The notes under the pieces were generated by a model. It saw only the letters and a program-made list of their open reading frames with translations. It searched no databases and was not told where the DNA came from. A stretch of DNA of 64,000 nt from Pseudomonas fluorescens. Its GTDB lineage: Bacteria > Pseudomonadota > Gammaproteobacteria > Pseudomonadales > Pseudomonadaceae. The stretch is from assembly GCF_019212185.1 (NCBI RefSeq), contig NZ_CP078138.1, positions 2,586,501 through 2,650,500 of the forward strand, given 5' to 3'. Position numbers and translations under genes: made by a program. Below are positions 27,124 to 36,252 of this stretch, one piece after another; within the stretch, counting starts at the first letter, position 1; every line of letters begins with the position of its first letter.

Positions 27124-28513
27124 GGGTGTCGGGGACTGTCAGATTTTTTGTGTGCGGGCCGGTAATGGCCTGCCGTCAGGCAGGCCCTGATTTTCACCAG
27201 GTCGGCCTGATGAACCGATCTCCGTACAGAATCGCAAATTGATTCATCGCACTTTTCCAGTCATGGGCCGCTGAGCCCCAGTTTGCCGTGATGTTTCGTA
27301 GCCCCAACCAGATCAGTTTGGTCGCTGCATCGTCGTTCGGGAAGTGGCCACGGGTCTTTATGATCTTACGTAGCTGAGCATTGATGCTCTCAATCGCGTT
27401 GGTGGTATAGATCACCTTCCGGATGGCGGGCGGGAAAACAAAGAATGGAATCACTCGATCCCAAGCGCGTCTCCAGGCGGCCACGACCGTTGGATACTGT
27501 TTGCCCCAAGGCCCGTTTTCAAACTCATCCAAGGCCTGCTCAGCCGCTTCTGCGTTGATGGCCTGATAAATCGGCTTCAGCGCCTTGGCCAGTGCTCGAC
27601 GCTTGTCCCAAGCCGCGTAGTCCAGGCTGTTGCGAATCAGATGCACAATGCATGTCTGCAGTGTTGTTTCTGGAAACACTGCGCTGAGGGCCTCTGGCAT
27701 GCCCTTGAGGCCATCGGTCACGGCAATCAGCACGTCCTCGACGCCTCGCGTTTTGAGGTCGTTGAACACCTTCATCCAGAACTTCGCACCCTCGGTGTTC
27801 TCGATCCAGATGCCCAGGATATCGCGCGTCCCGTCGGGTAAAACACCCAACGCCAGGTAAATGGCCTTGTTGCGTACCAAGCCTTCTTCGCGGATCTTCA
27901 CCCGTAGCGCATCAAAGAAAATGACCGGGTACATCGGCTCCAGCGGGCGCTGTTGCCACGCGCCAATCTCTTCCATGACCTCGTCGGTCACAGAGCTGAT
28001 GAAATCGGGCGAGACGTCCGTGCTGTACTGCTCAGAAAGAAACGCACGAATCTCTCTGACCGTCATTCCACGGGCGTACATGGCGATGATCTTGTCATCG
28101 AAACCGGTATAACGGCGCTCATGCTTGGGGATCAGAATCGGCGAGAAACTGCCGTTGCGGTCGCGCGGAATATCCAGGCGTATCGGGCCATCGCCGGTGA
28201 GCACCGTCTTGCCGCTCTTGCCGTTGCGCTGGTTGGTTTCGTCCTCCGGGCGCTGCGCGCCCGATGGATAACCCAAATGGTGGCCAAGCTCGGCATTTAG
28301 GGCGCGTTCAATCAGCGCTTTCTTGAAGGCCGCAGAAGCCTCTTCGATCGCCTCAGCGGTCATCAGTGTTTGAGGGAGTTGATCCAGCAGTTCCTTTGGA
28401 AGCTTCGGCAGCTCCCGCACCGGTTGGCGCTCAGATTTCTTTTTGGTTGGCATACATGCACCTCTTACTCATGTTATGCCCGAACACAAAATTTCTGACA
28501 CCCCCGGGTGTCG
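27124..28513. mobile_element. IS256-family insertion sequence with 8-bp target duplication
   Basis: The element spans about 27132-28505 (1374 bp). Its ends are imperfect inverted repeats, 23 of 28 bases matching (left start GGGACTGTCAGA, right start read inward GGGGGTGTCAGA). GGGTGTCG flanks it directly at 27124-27131 and 28506-28513, an 8-bp target duplication typical of IS256. The transposase is intact, so the copy looks recent and potentially active. It sits nine bases after the reductase stop codon without breaking a gene. Confidence 0.88.
27194..28453 (-). CDS. IS256-family transposase
   Basis: A 419-residue mutator-type DDE transposase. The acidic residues are visible in VIFFDALRVKIREEG, LIAVTDGLKGMPEAL and TTNAIESINAQLRK, with the CXXC-free IS256 helical insertion between them. 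It fills most of the element bounded by inverted repeats at about 27132 and 28505. The frame has no stop or truncation. Confidence 0.95.
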   Translation of the reverse strand: MPTKKKSERQPVRELPKLPKELLDQLPQTLMTAEAIEEASAAFKKALIERALNAELGHHLGYPSGAQRPEDETNQRNGKSGKTVLTGDGPIRLDIPRDRNGSFSPILIPKHERRYTGFDDKIIAMYARGMTVREIRAFLSEQYSTDVSPDFISSVTDEVMEEIGAWQQRPLEPMYPVIFFDALRVKIREEGLVRNKAIYLALGVLPDGTRDILGIWIENTEGAKFWMKVFNDLKTRGVEDVLIAVTDGLKGMPEALSAVFPETTLQTCIVHLIRNSLDYAAWDKRRALAKALKPIYQAINAEAAEQALDEFENGPWGKQYPTVVAAWRRAWDRVIPFFVFPPAIRKVIYTTNAIESINAQLRKIIKTRGHFPNDDAATKLIWLGLRNITANWGSAAHDWKSAMNQFAILYGDRFIRPTW

Positions 28514-28963
28514 GGGCGCTGCATCGCCAGCGAAAAATCAGTGGCACGCCGCATGCATCCAGGACAGCGGCGTCAACGTTGGAGGTCTTCGCTGCGATGC
28601 GGCGGCCCGACAAGCCAGCTCCTACAGGGGGATGCGTCATTCTGCTACATCGCCATCCAAACCGTAGGAGCTGGCTTGCCAGCGAAAAACCAGAGGCCAC
28701 CGCGTACATTCAGGATAGCTGCGTCATCGTTCACGCCCATCGCGAGCAGGCTCGCTCCTACAATGACTGTGGTCGATCACAAGATCTCCATACATCGCAG
28801 ATTCACTGTGGGAGTGAGCCGGCTCCGGGCGGCGTTCCGACGAAAAACCCGAGGCCACCGCGTACAACCAGGACAGCTGCGTCATCGTTGACGATCTTCG
28901 CTGCGATGCGGCGCCCCGACAAGCCAGCTCCTACAAGGGATTGAACTGCGGGAGCCCGCAAAA
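28514..28963. repeat. REP/BIME-rich intergenic region after the IS
   Basis: At least five REP units lie here in alternating orientation: about 28588-28627, 28663-28687, 28739-28764, 28807-28840 and 28900-28940. Both the GAGCTGGCTTGCC and the GAGCAGGCTCGCTCC variants are present. No gene is supported. Because the IS landed at the edge of this block, a REP-rich target is possible. Confidence 0.75.
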
Positions 28964-30226
28964 TCACGCAGCACTCACCACTGCATCGCCCCCCACCAAC
29001 CTGTTCTGCACCGACCGATACAACAGACTCGAGACCATAAACCCAACCAACGCCAGCACACTCATCAGGCTGAACACATAGTTGTAGCCCTGCTCACCGG
29101 GAAAGTGGTCGAGGATCGAGCCGTAGATCACATAGGCGAACATCCCCGGCGCGTAGCCGATCAGGCAGCCGATGCCGAAGGCGGAGCCGGTGATGTGCGA
29201 CGGGATGCCGACTTCGCCCATGGGCGCCCAGAATACTCCGCGCATGGAGAACACGATCAGCGCGAAGGACAGGGTGGCGGCCATGCCGGCGTAGATGAAG
29301 CCCGGGCTTTTCGGGATCAACAGGATGACGCCCATCAACGGCAGCAGGGCGAGGAAGGCCCATTTCAGGTAGCGGCTGGTGCTTTTGAATTGCTTGTCGG
29401 CAATGAAACCACCGGCCGGGCCGCCGAGGATTTTCAGGAAGTACTGGTTGATGATGCCGTAGGCGCCGACCAGGGCCACCGGCAGGCCGTACATTTCCTT
29501 GAGGTAGGGAATGAAGTAGGTCAGGCCGCAGTAGACGATGTAGACCATGAACACGTTGAGGCTGACCAGCCAGATGCCTGGCACCTTGATCGCTTCCAGC
29601 AGGTTGCCCATGCCTTTTTTCGGCTTGGCGCTGGCCTGCGTGTCACCGCTTTTCAACAACAGCCAGATCAACGTGCCGGCGAGGATGTCGATCACCGAGT
29701 AGAACAGGATCGCCGATTTCAGCCCGGCTTCACCGGAGCCGAGGGCGACGAAAATACCCAGCGCAGAGAACGCCACCAGGGTATCGATCACCCCGCGACC
29801 GCCTTCGAGCAAGCCGAACAGGCGACCCTGTTCCTGCTCGTCGCCAAGGTTGCGGATGGCCTTGAGCAGCGAAGGCCAGAACAGGCAGTCGGCGCACACC
29901 GCCAGCAGGCTGAAGACGATCAGCAGGCTGCTGAACGGTGGAAAGGTCGCCAGGTACAGCCCCAGGCCACCGGTGCCGATCAGCCCGAGGGGGATCATTT
30001 TGCGGGTGTCGTAGCGGTCGGCAAGCATCCCGCCGAGGACGAACAGGGCGGTGGCGATGATCGCGTTGGCGCTCAGCAGCAGGCCAATTTCGGTGTGGCT
30101 CAGGCCCATGAATTGCTGCATGGGGATGTAGAAAGCGTCCTTGAGGTTCGCCAGTTTGTAGATGGTCCCGCCGCCGAGGACGAGGATCAGGAAGCGCAGC
30201 CATTTGGCCTTGTCTTGGGTTGTCAT
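28964..30226 (-). CDS. MFS transporter
   Basis: A 420-residue 12-helix transporter starting MTTQDKAKWLRFLIL, with GGAG seven bases before the ATG. The inter-helix 2-3 motif GGMLADRYDTRK is the MFS signature. It sits 44 bases after a TIM-barrel isomerase-like gene on the same strand, suggesting uptake of a sugar, sugar acid or similar polyol for that enzyme. The substrate cannot be set from the sequence. Confidence 0.87.
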   Translation of the reverse strand: MTTQDKAKWLRFLILVLGGGTIYKLANLKDAFYIPMQQFMGLSHTEIGLLLSANAIIATALFVLGGMLADRYDTRKMIPLGLIGTGGLGLYLATFPPFSSLLIVFSLLAVCADCLFWPSLLKAIRNLGDEQEQGRLFGLLEGGRGVIDTLVAFSALGIFVALGSGEAGLKSAILFYSVIDILAGTLIWLLLKSGDTQASAKPKKGMGNLLEAIKVPGIWLVSLNVFMVYIVYCGLTYFIPYLKEMYGLPVALVGAYGIINQYFLKILGGPAGGFIADKQFKSTSRYLKWAFLALLPLMGVILLIPKSPGFIYAGMAATLSFALIVFSMRGVFWAPMGEVGIPSHITGSAFGIGCLIGYAPGMFAYVIYGSILDHFPGEQGYNYVFSLMSVLALVGFMVSSLLYRSVQNRLVGGDAVVSAA

Positions 30227-30270
30227 TGTTATTCTCCAGGCGTGATTGGATGAAGCGAGTCGCGGCAGGG

Positions 30271-31341
30271 TCAGGCGTGGTTGTCGTGGGCCAGGGTCAG
30301 TTCGGCCAGGGTGCGCAGTTCGGCCAGCAGGCCGCGCACGTAGGCCACCTGGTTGTTGGCCCAACGGTGCTCGTCGGCCAGCATCCGTTCCAGGGAAAAG
30401 CCTTGGGGCAGGGCGGTTTCGCTCATTTCCCGGTAGGCAATGAACGGATCGCTGGCCTCGTCGACCTGACGGAACGCCGGCGCCACGTAGTGATTTTCCT
30501 GCTCGAGAATGAAGGCGACGACTTGCGGGCTGGAGTCTCCGAGCAGCAGCAGTTCGAACAGCATCCGCGCATTGGGCAGGTCGTCTTCGGCGCTGCCCTG
30601 GAGCACGCCGTAATGGCCGAAACCGTTGTATTCGGGGACCACGCGCACGCCCTTGAGGTGGACCTGGCGGATGTGCGGCGCGAGGTTGCGCAGCGCCGGC
30701 AGCGGTTGTTCGCAGGCGTTGATCATGTTGCCGAAGTCGAACAGCGCATGCAGGCGCGGGTGGTTGAGGCGACTCAACAGTTGGGCGATTTCGTCGCTCT
30801 TGAGTTCTTCGTGCTGCTCGAAATCGAAGAACAGGTCGTGCTCGTCGGCTTGCTGCGCGAGGTAGTGCAGGTCGGTCTCGATCCGGTCCATGACCTGCGA
30901 CAGCGTGCCTTCGTAACGCGAGTAGACGCGGATATTGCGCGTGCCCAGGGCCCTGGCGATGGCTACCACCTGATCGACATCGGCTTTGCGCGTACTGCTG
31001 ATTTCCAGGTGCACGGCCAACTCCAGCGCCCGAGCTTTGTCGGCGAATGCCTGGAGTTGATCGGCGTTCATCTGGCCGAGGCTGTTTTCCTCACCGTCCA
31101 GCAGGTGCAGGCTCAGACCCTGCAACTCGTGGCGATAGGCGAAGTCCAGCAGGTCGGCGGGGGTGACGCGGCCGTGGGTCAGGTTGGTCAGCAGCGGGTA
31201 GGCGTGGGCGAACAGGCGCAGTTGGTCGAGGCGCTCAAGCAACTGGCGGGCCAGTGCCGGGGTCAAGGTCGGGACTGTTTCGTTCGCCCCAGCCTTGTGG
31301 CTGAGCAAGGTGTTGAAGCGCTCTTGGATCTTATTGTTCAT
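30271..31341 (-). CDS. sugar phosphate isomerase/epimerase-like TIM-barrel protein
   Basis: A 356-residue product started at ATG 31341 (MNNKIQERFN; AGGA nine bases upstream) rather than the ATG eight codons earlier. The pattern is that of the xylose isomerase-like TIM barrel/AP endonuclease 2 family: AVHLEISSTRKADVDQVV, FDFEQHEELKS with metal-binding Glu, LHALFDFGNMINA and HLKGVRVVPEYNGFGHYG. Members isomerise, epimerise or dehydrate sugars and inositol derivatives with a divalent metal. It probably pairs with the downstream MFS transporter. Confidence 0.83.
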   Translation of the reverse strand: MNNKIQERFNTLLSHKAGANETVPTLTPALARQLLERLDQLRLFAHAYPLLTNLTHGRVTPADLLDFAYRHELQGLSLHLLDGEENSLGQMNADQLQAFADKARALELAVHLEISSTRKADVDQVVAIARALGTRNIRVYSRYEGTLSQVMDRIETDLHYLAQQADEHDLFFDFEQHEELKSDEIAQLLSRLNHPRLHALFDFGNMINACEQPLPALRNLAPHIRQVHLKGVRVVPEYNGFGHYGVLQGSAEDDLPNARMLFELLLLGDSSPQVVAFILEQENHYVAPAFRQVDEASDPFIAYREMSETALPQGFSLERMLADEHRWANNQVAYVRGLLAELRTLAELTLAHDNHA

Positions 31342-31453
31342 TCGAGTCGTTCCTGGTTCAGACACCGGGTCTACCGGCGCAGCCTTTATCGCGCCAGTCA
31401 GGAACTCTCGATAGATCCATTATCGGTTAAATCATAAGACCACTTGCCGGCCC

Positions 31454-32962
31454 TCAATCGGCCTGGGTCAGGTAACCCAATTCCCCCAAGGCGCGAGCCA
31501 GAGCTTCGACACGGGTCTGCGCGAGTTTTTCCGGGGTGCCGGCGAAGCCCATCAGCAACGCCGGCGGCAGGCGATGGGCGAGGCAGTAGTCGCTCAAGGC
31601 GTAGGTGTGAATGTTGTGCCGGGCCAAGTCGCGGGCGACCTGATCGTCCTCCAGGTTCGCGGGCAACCAGGCGATCAGGTGCATGCCGGCGTCCACCGGG
31701 GTGAGGGTGAAGAAGTCGCCGAGTTGCCGTTGCAGTTGCTCCACCAGCGCCTGCTGGCGCGCCTGGTACAGGCTGCGCATGCGCCGGATATGACTGAGGA
31801 AATGGCCCTCGCTCATGAAGTCGGCGGTGGTCGCCTGGAGCAGCGTCGGCGGGCTGCGGTCCATCACCGCGCGCAGGGTGCAGAAAGGTTCGACCAGGGC
31901 CTGGGGCAAAATCACGTAGCCCAGGCGCAGGGCTGGAAACAGCACCTTGCTGAAGGTGCCGACGTAGATCACCCGGGTCATGCGGTCCATGGCACAGAGC
32001 GCCGGGAGCAACCGGCCCTGATAGCGAAATTCGCTGTCGCAGTCGTCCTCGATGATCCAGCTCTGCTGTTGCGTCGCCCAGTCAATCAGCGCCTGGCGCC
32101 GTCCGTAGCTCATGGTCACGCCGAGCGGGTGCTGGCGCGACGGCGTGGTGAATACCAGGCGCGCGTCCGGGCATTCGGCCAGGCCTTGGGCGATGTCGAT
32201 GCCTTGCTCGTCGATGGGCAGTGGCACCACCTGGGCGCCCTGGGCCTGCAGGGCAATGCGCGCGGCGATGTGCCCGGGGTCTTCCATCCAGGCGCGGTCC
32301 TGGGGATTGAGCAGCAGCATGGCCAACAGGTTGAAGGCCTGCTGGGCACCGGAGACGATCACCACTTGTTCGACCTTGCAGTCGATGCCACGGGCGTCGA
32401 ACACGTAGTCGGCAATGGCCGTGCGCAACGCCTGCAGGCCCTGCAGTTCGCCGTAGCCGAGCATCGATTTGGTCGGCTTGAGCAGGTGGCGGTTCATCAG
32501 CCGTCGCCATACCGCCAGCGGGAAGCTGTCGTAAGTGCTGTGGCTGGGCAGGAAGGAGGTCGGGGTCGCCGGGTCCCAATCGGTATAGGACACCCCACGA
32601 AAATGATCGCTGCGCAGCGACAGCATCGACTGGCTGAGGTCCGACAGGCGCGGAGGCGGTTCTTCAGCCTCGGCATCTCGCGCCCCACGGTTTTCCCATT
32701 CGTCGCCGACATAGGTGCCGGCGCCGGTGCGCGAGGCGAGGAAGCCCTCGGCGATCAGTTGGTCAAAGGCGTTGAGAATGGTGATCCGCGACAGCGCCAG
32801 TTCCTTGCTCAGGGTCCGCGTCGACGGCAGGCGCACGCCACCCTGCAGCTTGCCGCCGAGAATCTGTTTGCGAATCTGCAGATACAGCTGGCGGTACAGC
32901 GGCACCGCGCTCTCGCGATCCAGCTCGATGGCCGACAGCAGCAGGCCTGCGGGGGATTTCAT
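31454..32962 (-). CDS. MocR/GabR-type regulator (GntR HTH fused to aminotransferase fold)
   Basis: The 502-residue protein has a GntR winged helix at residues about 18-90 (VPLYRQLYLQIRKQILGG; RLPSTRTLSKELALSRIT) and a PLP-dependent fold I aminotransferase-like domain with YVGTFSKVLFPALRLGYV holding the PLP lysine. MocR proteins such as GabR and TauR sense amino compounds. It is divergent from the operon starting with the quinone oxidoreductase and lies upstream of the TIM-barrel/MFS genes, so it could control either. A TauR-like role in taurine or a related sulfonate is an attractive but unproven idea. Confidence 0.9.
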   Translation of the reverse strand: MKSPAGLLLSAIELDRESAVPLYRQLYLQIRKQILGGKLQGGVRLPSTRTLSKELALSRITILNAFDQLIAEGFLASRTGAGTYVGDEWENRGARDAEAEEPPPRLSDLSQSMLSLRSDHFRGVSYTDWDPATPTSFLPSHSTYDSFPLAVWRRLMNRHLLKPTKSMLGYGELQGLQALRTAIADYVFDARGIDCKVEQVVIVSGAQQAFNLLAMLLLNPQDRAWMEDPGHIAARIALQAQGAQVVPLPIDEQGIDIAQGLAECPDARLVFTTPSRQHPLGVTMSYGRRQALIDWATQQQSWIIEDDCDSEFRYQGRLLPALCAMDRMTRVIYVGTFSKVLFPALRLGYVILPQALVEPFCTLRAVMDRSPPTLLQATTADFMSEGHFLSHIRRMRSLYQARQQALVEQLQRQLGDFFTLTPVDAGMHLIAWLPANLEDDQVARDLARHNIHTYALSDYCLAHRLPPALLMGFAGTPEKLAQTRVEALARALGELGYLTQAD

Positions 32963-33168
32963 GGGTTGCTCGCCGAGTGCATGGCAGGACTGGCCTGCGG
33001 GGTGATCTGCGCAGGTTAGCGGCCGCCGGCAGATAAGTCATCCATTGCCGGGCGGCGCCCTGTCATCAAATGAAAAGCCGTTGTCGCCTGATGAGAAGCG
33101 AGCCAACGGGTGGCGACCTACAGTCCAATCAGCGCAAATCGATACCGAATGCCAACCCTGTATTGGAG

Positions 33169-33179
33169 AATAATAAAAC
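33169..33179 (+). promoter_or_regulatory. A-rich Crc/Hfq-type motif before the quinone oxidoreductase start
   Basis: AATAATAAAAC lies between the GGAG ribosome-binding site and the ATG at 33180 and fits the AANAANAA pattern bound by Hfq/Crc in pseudomonads. It would place the whole downstream operon under carbon catabolite repression. Confidence 0.5.
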
Positions 33180-34160
33180 ATGGCCAAAGCCATTCGCTTC
33201 TACGAAACCGGCGGTCCCGAAGTCCTTCGCTATGAAGATGTCGACGTCGGTGAACCCGGTCCTGGGCAGGTTCGTCTGCGCCATGTGGCCGTCGGCCTCA
33301 ACTATGCCGACACCTATTTCCGCAATGGCACCTACCCGATCCCGATGCCCAACGGCATGGGCGTCGAGGCCTCCGGCGTGGTCCAGGCCGTCGGTGAAGG
33401 GGTGACCAACGTCCAGGTGGGCGACCGCGTCACCTACACCGGTTTTCTCAATACCCTGGGTGCCTACAGCACCGAGCGCCTGATCCCGGCCGCGCCGCTG
33501 ATCAAACTGCCGGAAACCATCAGCTTCGAAACCGCCGCGGCAATGACCATGCGTGGCCTGACCTCTTCGTACCTGATGCGCCGTATTTACGACTTCAAAG
33601 CCGGTGACACCATCCTGCTGCACGCCGCTGCCGGCGGTGTCGGCCTGATCGTTTCGCAATGGGCCAAGCTGCTCGGCCTGAACGTGATTGGCACCGTGTC
33701 CACCGAGCAAAAGGCCGAAATCGCCCGCGCTCACGGTTGCGACCACACCATCAACTACAGCCATGAAGACGTCGCCGCCCGCGTGCGTGAACTGACCGAC
33801 GGCGTCGGCGTCAACGTGGTGTTCGACAGCGTTGGCAAGAACACTTTCATGGGCTCCCTGGATTCGTTGAAGCCGCGCGGCCTGATGGTCTGCGTGGGGA
33901 CCGCGTCGGGGCCGATCCCGGCGTTCGACCCGGTGCTGCTGGCGATGAAGGGTTCGCTGTTCCTGACCCGTCCGGCCCTGGCCAACTACATCAGCGACCC
34001 GGCGGAAAAAGCCGAGCTGGCCGGCGAGTTGTTCGACCACGTTGGCAGCGGCCGGATCAAGATCGAGATCAACCAGCACTACGCCCTGCAGGACGCGGTG
34101 CAGGCCCATCGCGACCTTGAGTCACGCAAGACCACCGGCTCGTCGATTTTCGTCATTTAA
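33180..34160 (+). CDS. NADPH:quinone oxidoreductase family, zinc-independent MDR
   Basis: A 326-residue medium-chain dehydrogenase/reductase of the quinone reductase class. It has the nucleotide-binding AAAGGVGLIVSQWAKLLG with surrounding Rossmann region and no catalytic zinc cysteines. It reduces quinones, enals or similar electrophiles with NADPH. It is the first of seven plus-strand genes, divergent from the MocR regulator, with the dioxygenase gene 13 bases downstream. Confidence 0.9.
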   Translation: MAKAIRFYETGGPEVLRYEDVDVGEPGPGQVRLRHVAVGLNYADTYFRNGTYPIPMPNGMGVEASGVVQAVGEGVTNVQVGDRVTYTGFLNTLGAYSTERLIPAAPLIKLPETISFETAAAMTMRGLTSSYLMRRIYDFKAGDTILLHAAAGGVGLIVSQWAKLLGLNVIGTVSTEQKAEIARAHGCDHTINYSHEDVAARVRELTDGVGVNVVFDSVGKNTFMGSLDSLKPRGLMVCVGTASGPIPAFDPVLLAMKGSLFLTRPALANYISDPAEKAELAGELFDHVGSGRIKIEINQHYALQDAVQAHRDLESRKTTGSSIFVI

Positions 34161-34173
34161 GGAGCGGCCAGCC

Positions 34174-35022
34174 ATGAAAGTCGAACAATTGACCTGCAGC
34201 ATTGGCGCCGAGCTGATTGGCGTCAATCTTGCCGACGCGGTGCATGATGACGGTCTGTTTGCCGAGATCCGCCAGCAGTTGCTCCAGCATCGCGTGGTGT
34301 TCCTGCGCGACCAGGACATCACCCGCGCCGAACACGTGGCCTTCGCCCGGCGTTTCGGCGAGCTGGAAGACCACCCGGTGGCCGGCAGCGACCCGGAGCA
34401 TCCGGGCCTGGTGCGGATCTACAAGAATCCGGACCAGCCGATGGATCGCTACGAGAACGCCTGGCACACCGACGCCACCTGGCGCGAGGCACCGCCCATG
34501 GGCTGCGTGCTGCGCTGCGTGGAATGCCCGCCGGTGGGCGGCGACACCATGTGGACCAACATGGTCCAGGCCTACGCCAACCTGCCGGACGACGTGAAGC
34601 TGAAAATCGCCGACTTGCGTGCCCGCCACAGCATCGAGGCGAGTTTCGGCGCGGCCATGCCGATCGAAAAGCGCCTGGCGCTCAAGGCCATGTACCCGGA
34701 CGCTGAGCACCCGGTGGTGCGTACCCACCCGGAAACCGGCGAGAAGGTGTTGTTCGTCAACGCCTTCACCACCCATTTCAGCAACTACCACACCCCGGAT
34801 CGGGTGCGTTTCGGCCAGGACGCCAACCCCGGCGCCGGCGAGTTGCTGCGTTACCTGATCAGCCAGGCGTACATCCCCGAGTATCAGGTGCGCTGGCGCT
34901 GGAAGCCCAACAGCATCGCGATCTGGGACAACCGCAGCACCCAGCATTACGCGGTCATGGACTACCCGCCATGCCATCGCAAGATGGAGCGCGCCGGGAT
35001 CATCGGCGACAAGACCTACTGA
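34174..35022 (+). CDS. TauD/TfdA family 2-oxoglutarate-dependent dioxygenase
   Basis: The 282-residue enzyme has the iron facial triad His98, Asp100 (AWHTDATW) and His258 (STQHYAV), and a 2-oxoglutarate-binding Arg269 near the end. AGGAG lies before the ATG, 13 bases after the quinone oxidoreductase gene. Family members hydroxylate next to sulfonate, sulfate ester, ether or ammonium groups and often release sulfite. Its place in an operon that ends with a possible sulfate/sulfite exporter supports an organosulfur substrate, but this is inference. Confidence 0.93.
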   Translation: MKVEQLTCSIGAELIGVNLADAVHDDGLFAEIRQQLLQHRVVFLRDQDITRAEHVAFARRFGELEDHPVAGSDPEHPGLVRIYKNPDQPMDRYENAWHTDATWREAPPMGCVLRCVECPPVGGDTMWTNMVQAYANLPDDVKLKIADLRARHSIEASFGAAMPIEKRLALKAMYPDAEHPVVRTHPETGEKVLFVNAFTTHFSNYHTPDRVRFGQDANPGAGELLRYLISQAYIPEYQVRWRWKPNSIAIWDNRSTQHYAVMDYPPCHRKMERAGIIGDKTY

Positions 35023-35109
35023 TCCACCGCTTCTGCATTCGCTCTCGTAAACACGTCCGCCCGGCGCGAACCCGGGTGGACGGGACAATCATAAGAACTG
35101 GAGTAACTC

Positions 35110-36162
35110 ATGCAATTCTTCGACGATTCCCTGCACCCGGAAAACATGGAAAAGGTGGTCATCACCGTGGCCCCGTATGGTCCGGAGTGGATGCCGGAAG
35201 ATTTCCCCGAAGACATCCCGCTGACCATGGACGAACAGGTGCAGAAGGCCGTCGAATGCTATGACGCCGGCGCCACCGTGCTGCACCTGCACGTGCGTGA
35301 GCTGGACGGCAAGGGCTCCAAGCGCCTGTCGAAATTCAACGAGCTGATCGCCGGTGTGCGCGAAGCCGTGCCGGAGATGATTATCCAGGTCGGCGGTTCG
35401 ATTTCCTTCGCCCCGGAAAGCGACGGCGAAGCGGCCAAGTGGCTGTCCGACGACACCCGGCACATGCTCGCCGAACTGACGCCGAAACCGGACCAGGTGA
35501 CGGTGGCGATCAACACCACCCAGATGAACATCATGGAACTGCTGTATCCGGAGTACCTCAAGGGCACTTCCCTGGATAACCCGATGATTCATGCTGCCTA
35601 CAGCGAAATGACCGTACCGGCCGGCCCGGCCTGGGTCGCCGAGCACCTCAAGCGCCTGACCGAAAACGGCATCCAGCCGCACTTCCAGCTGACCGGCATG
35701 CACGCCCTGGAAACCCTCGAGCGCCTGGTGCGTCGTGGCGTGTACATGGGCCCGCTGAACCTGACCTGGATCGGTATCGGCGGCGGCTTCGACGGCCCGA
35801 ACCCGTTCAACTTCATGAACTTCATCCACCGCGTGCCGGACGCCTGCACCCTGACCGCCGAGTCGCTGCTGAAGAACGTGCTGCCGTTTAACACTATGTC
35901 CATGGCCATGGGGCTGCACGCTCGGGTGGGCAACGAAGACACTATTATTGATCACAAGGGCGCGCGTTTCGGCTCGGTGGATCAGATCAAGCAAACCGTG
36001 CGCATTGCTCACGAGCTGGGTCGCGAAGTCGCCAACGGCAAGGAAGCCCGCGAGATCTATCGCATCGGTGTGCAATACAACAGCATCGAAGAAACCCTGC
36101 TGGCCAACGGTATGGCCCCCAACCGCAAGGCTGGGCAAAAAGGTGTGCCGCAGCGCGGCTGA
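35110..36162 (+). CDS. BKACE family protein (beta-keto acid cleavage enzyme, DUF849)
   Basis: The 350-residue protein has the BKACE features: ITVAPYGPEW near the start, the zinc-binding LHLHVRELDGKG and later WVAEHLKRLTENG and NFMNFIHRVPD. These enzymes condense a beta-keto acid with acetyl-CoA and split it, as in Kce and dehydrocarnitine cleavage. A product made by the upstream dioxygenase and reductase would be a logical substrate. The substrate-recognising residues were not assigned. Confidence 0.87.
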   Translation: MQFFDDSLHPENMEKVVITVAPYGPEWMPEDFPEDIPLTMDEQVQKAVECYDAGATVLHLHVRELDGKGSKRLSKFNELIAGVREAVPEMIIQVGGSISFAPESDGEAAKWLSDDTRHMLAELTPKPDQVTVAINTTQMNIMELLYPEYLKGTSLDNPMIHAAYSEMTVPAGPAWVAEHLKRLTENGIQPHFQLTGMHALETLERLVRRGVYMGPLNLTWIGIGGGFDGPNPFNFMNFIHRVPDACTLTAESLLKNVLPFNTMSMAMGLHARVGNEDTIIDHKGARFGSVDQIKQTVRIAHELGREVANGKEAREIYRIGVQYNSIEETLLANGMAPNRKAGQKGVPQRG

Positions 36163-36166
36163 CCGT

Positions 36167-36204
36167 CGCACCGGGCGCGCGTCCGTGAACGCCCGCCCGG
36201 TGCG
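36167..36204. promoter_or_regulatory. GC-rich hairpin between BKACE and MFS genes
   Basis: CGCACCGGGCG at 36167-36177 and CGCCCGGTGCG at 36194-36204 form an 11-bp stem without a following T run. It may protect or partly attenuate the operon transcript ahead of the transporter gene. Confidence 0.6.
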
Positions 36205-36219
36205 CTTTACATGCTTGAT

Positions 36220-36236
36220 AACAACAATAAAACAAA
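36220..36236 (+). promoter_or_regulatory. A-rich Crc/Hfq-type motif before the MFS start
   Basis: AACAACAATAAAACAAA precedes the GAGGAG ribosome-binding site and the ATG at 36253 and contains the AANAANAA pattern. It fits catabolite repression of uptake. Confidence 0.55.
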
Positions 36237-36252
36237 GCTTTGAGGAGGCTAA

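Noticed and set aside
28366..28944. Open frames in the REP block after the IS
   Set aside because: They read through REP units, lack ribosome-binding sites and match no family.
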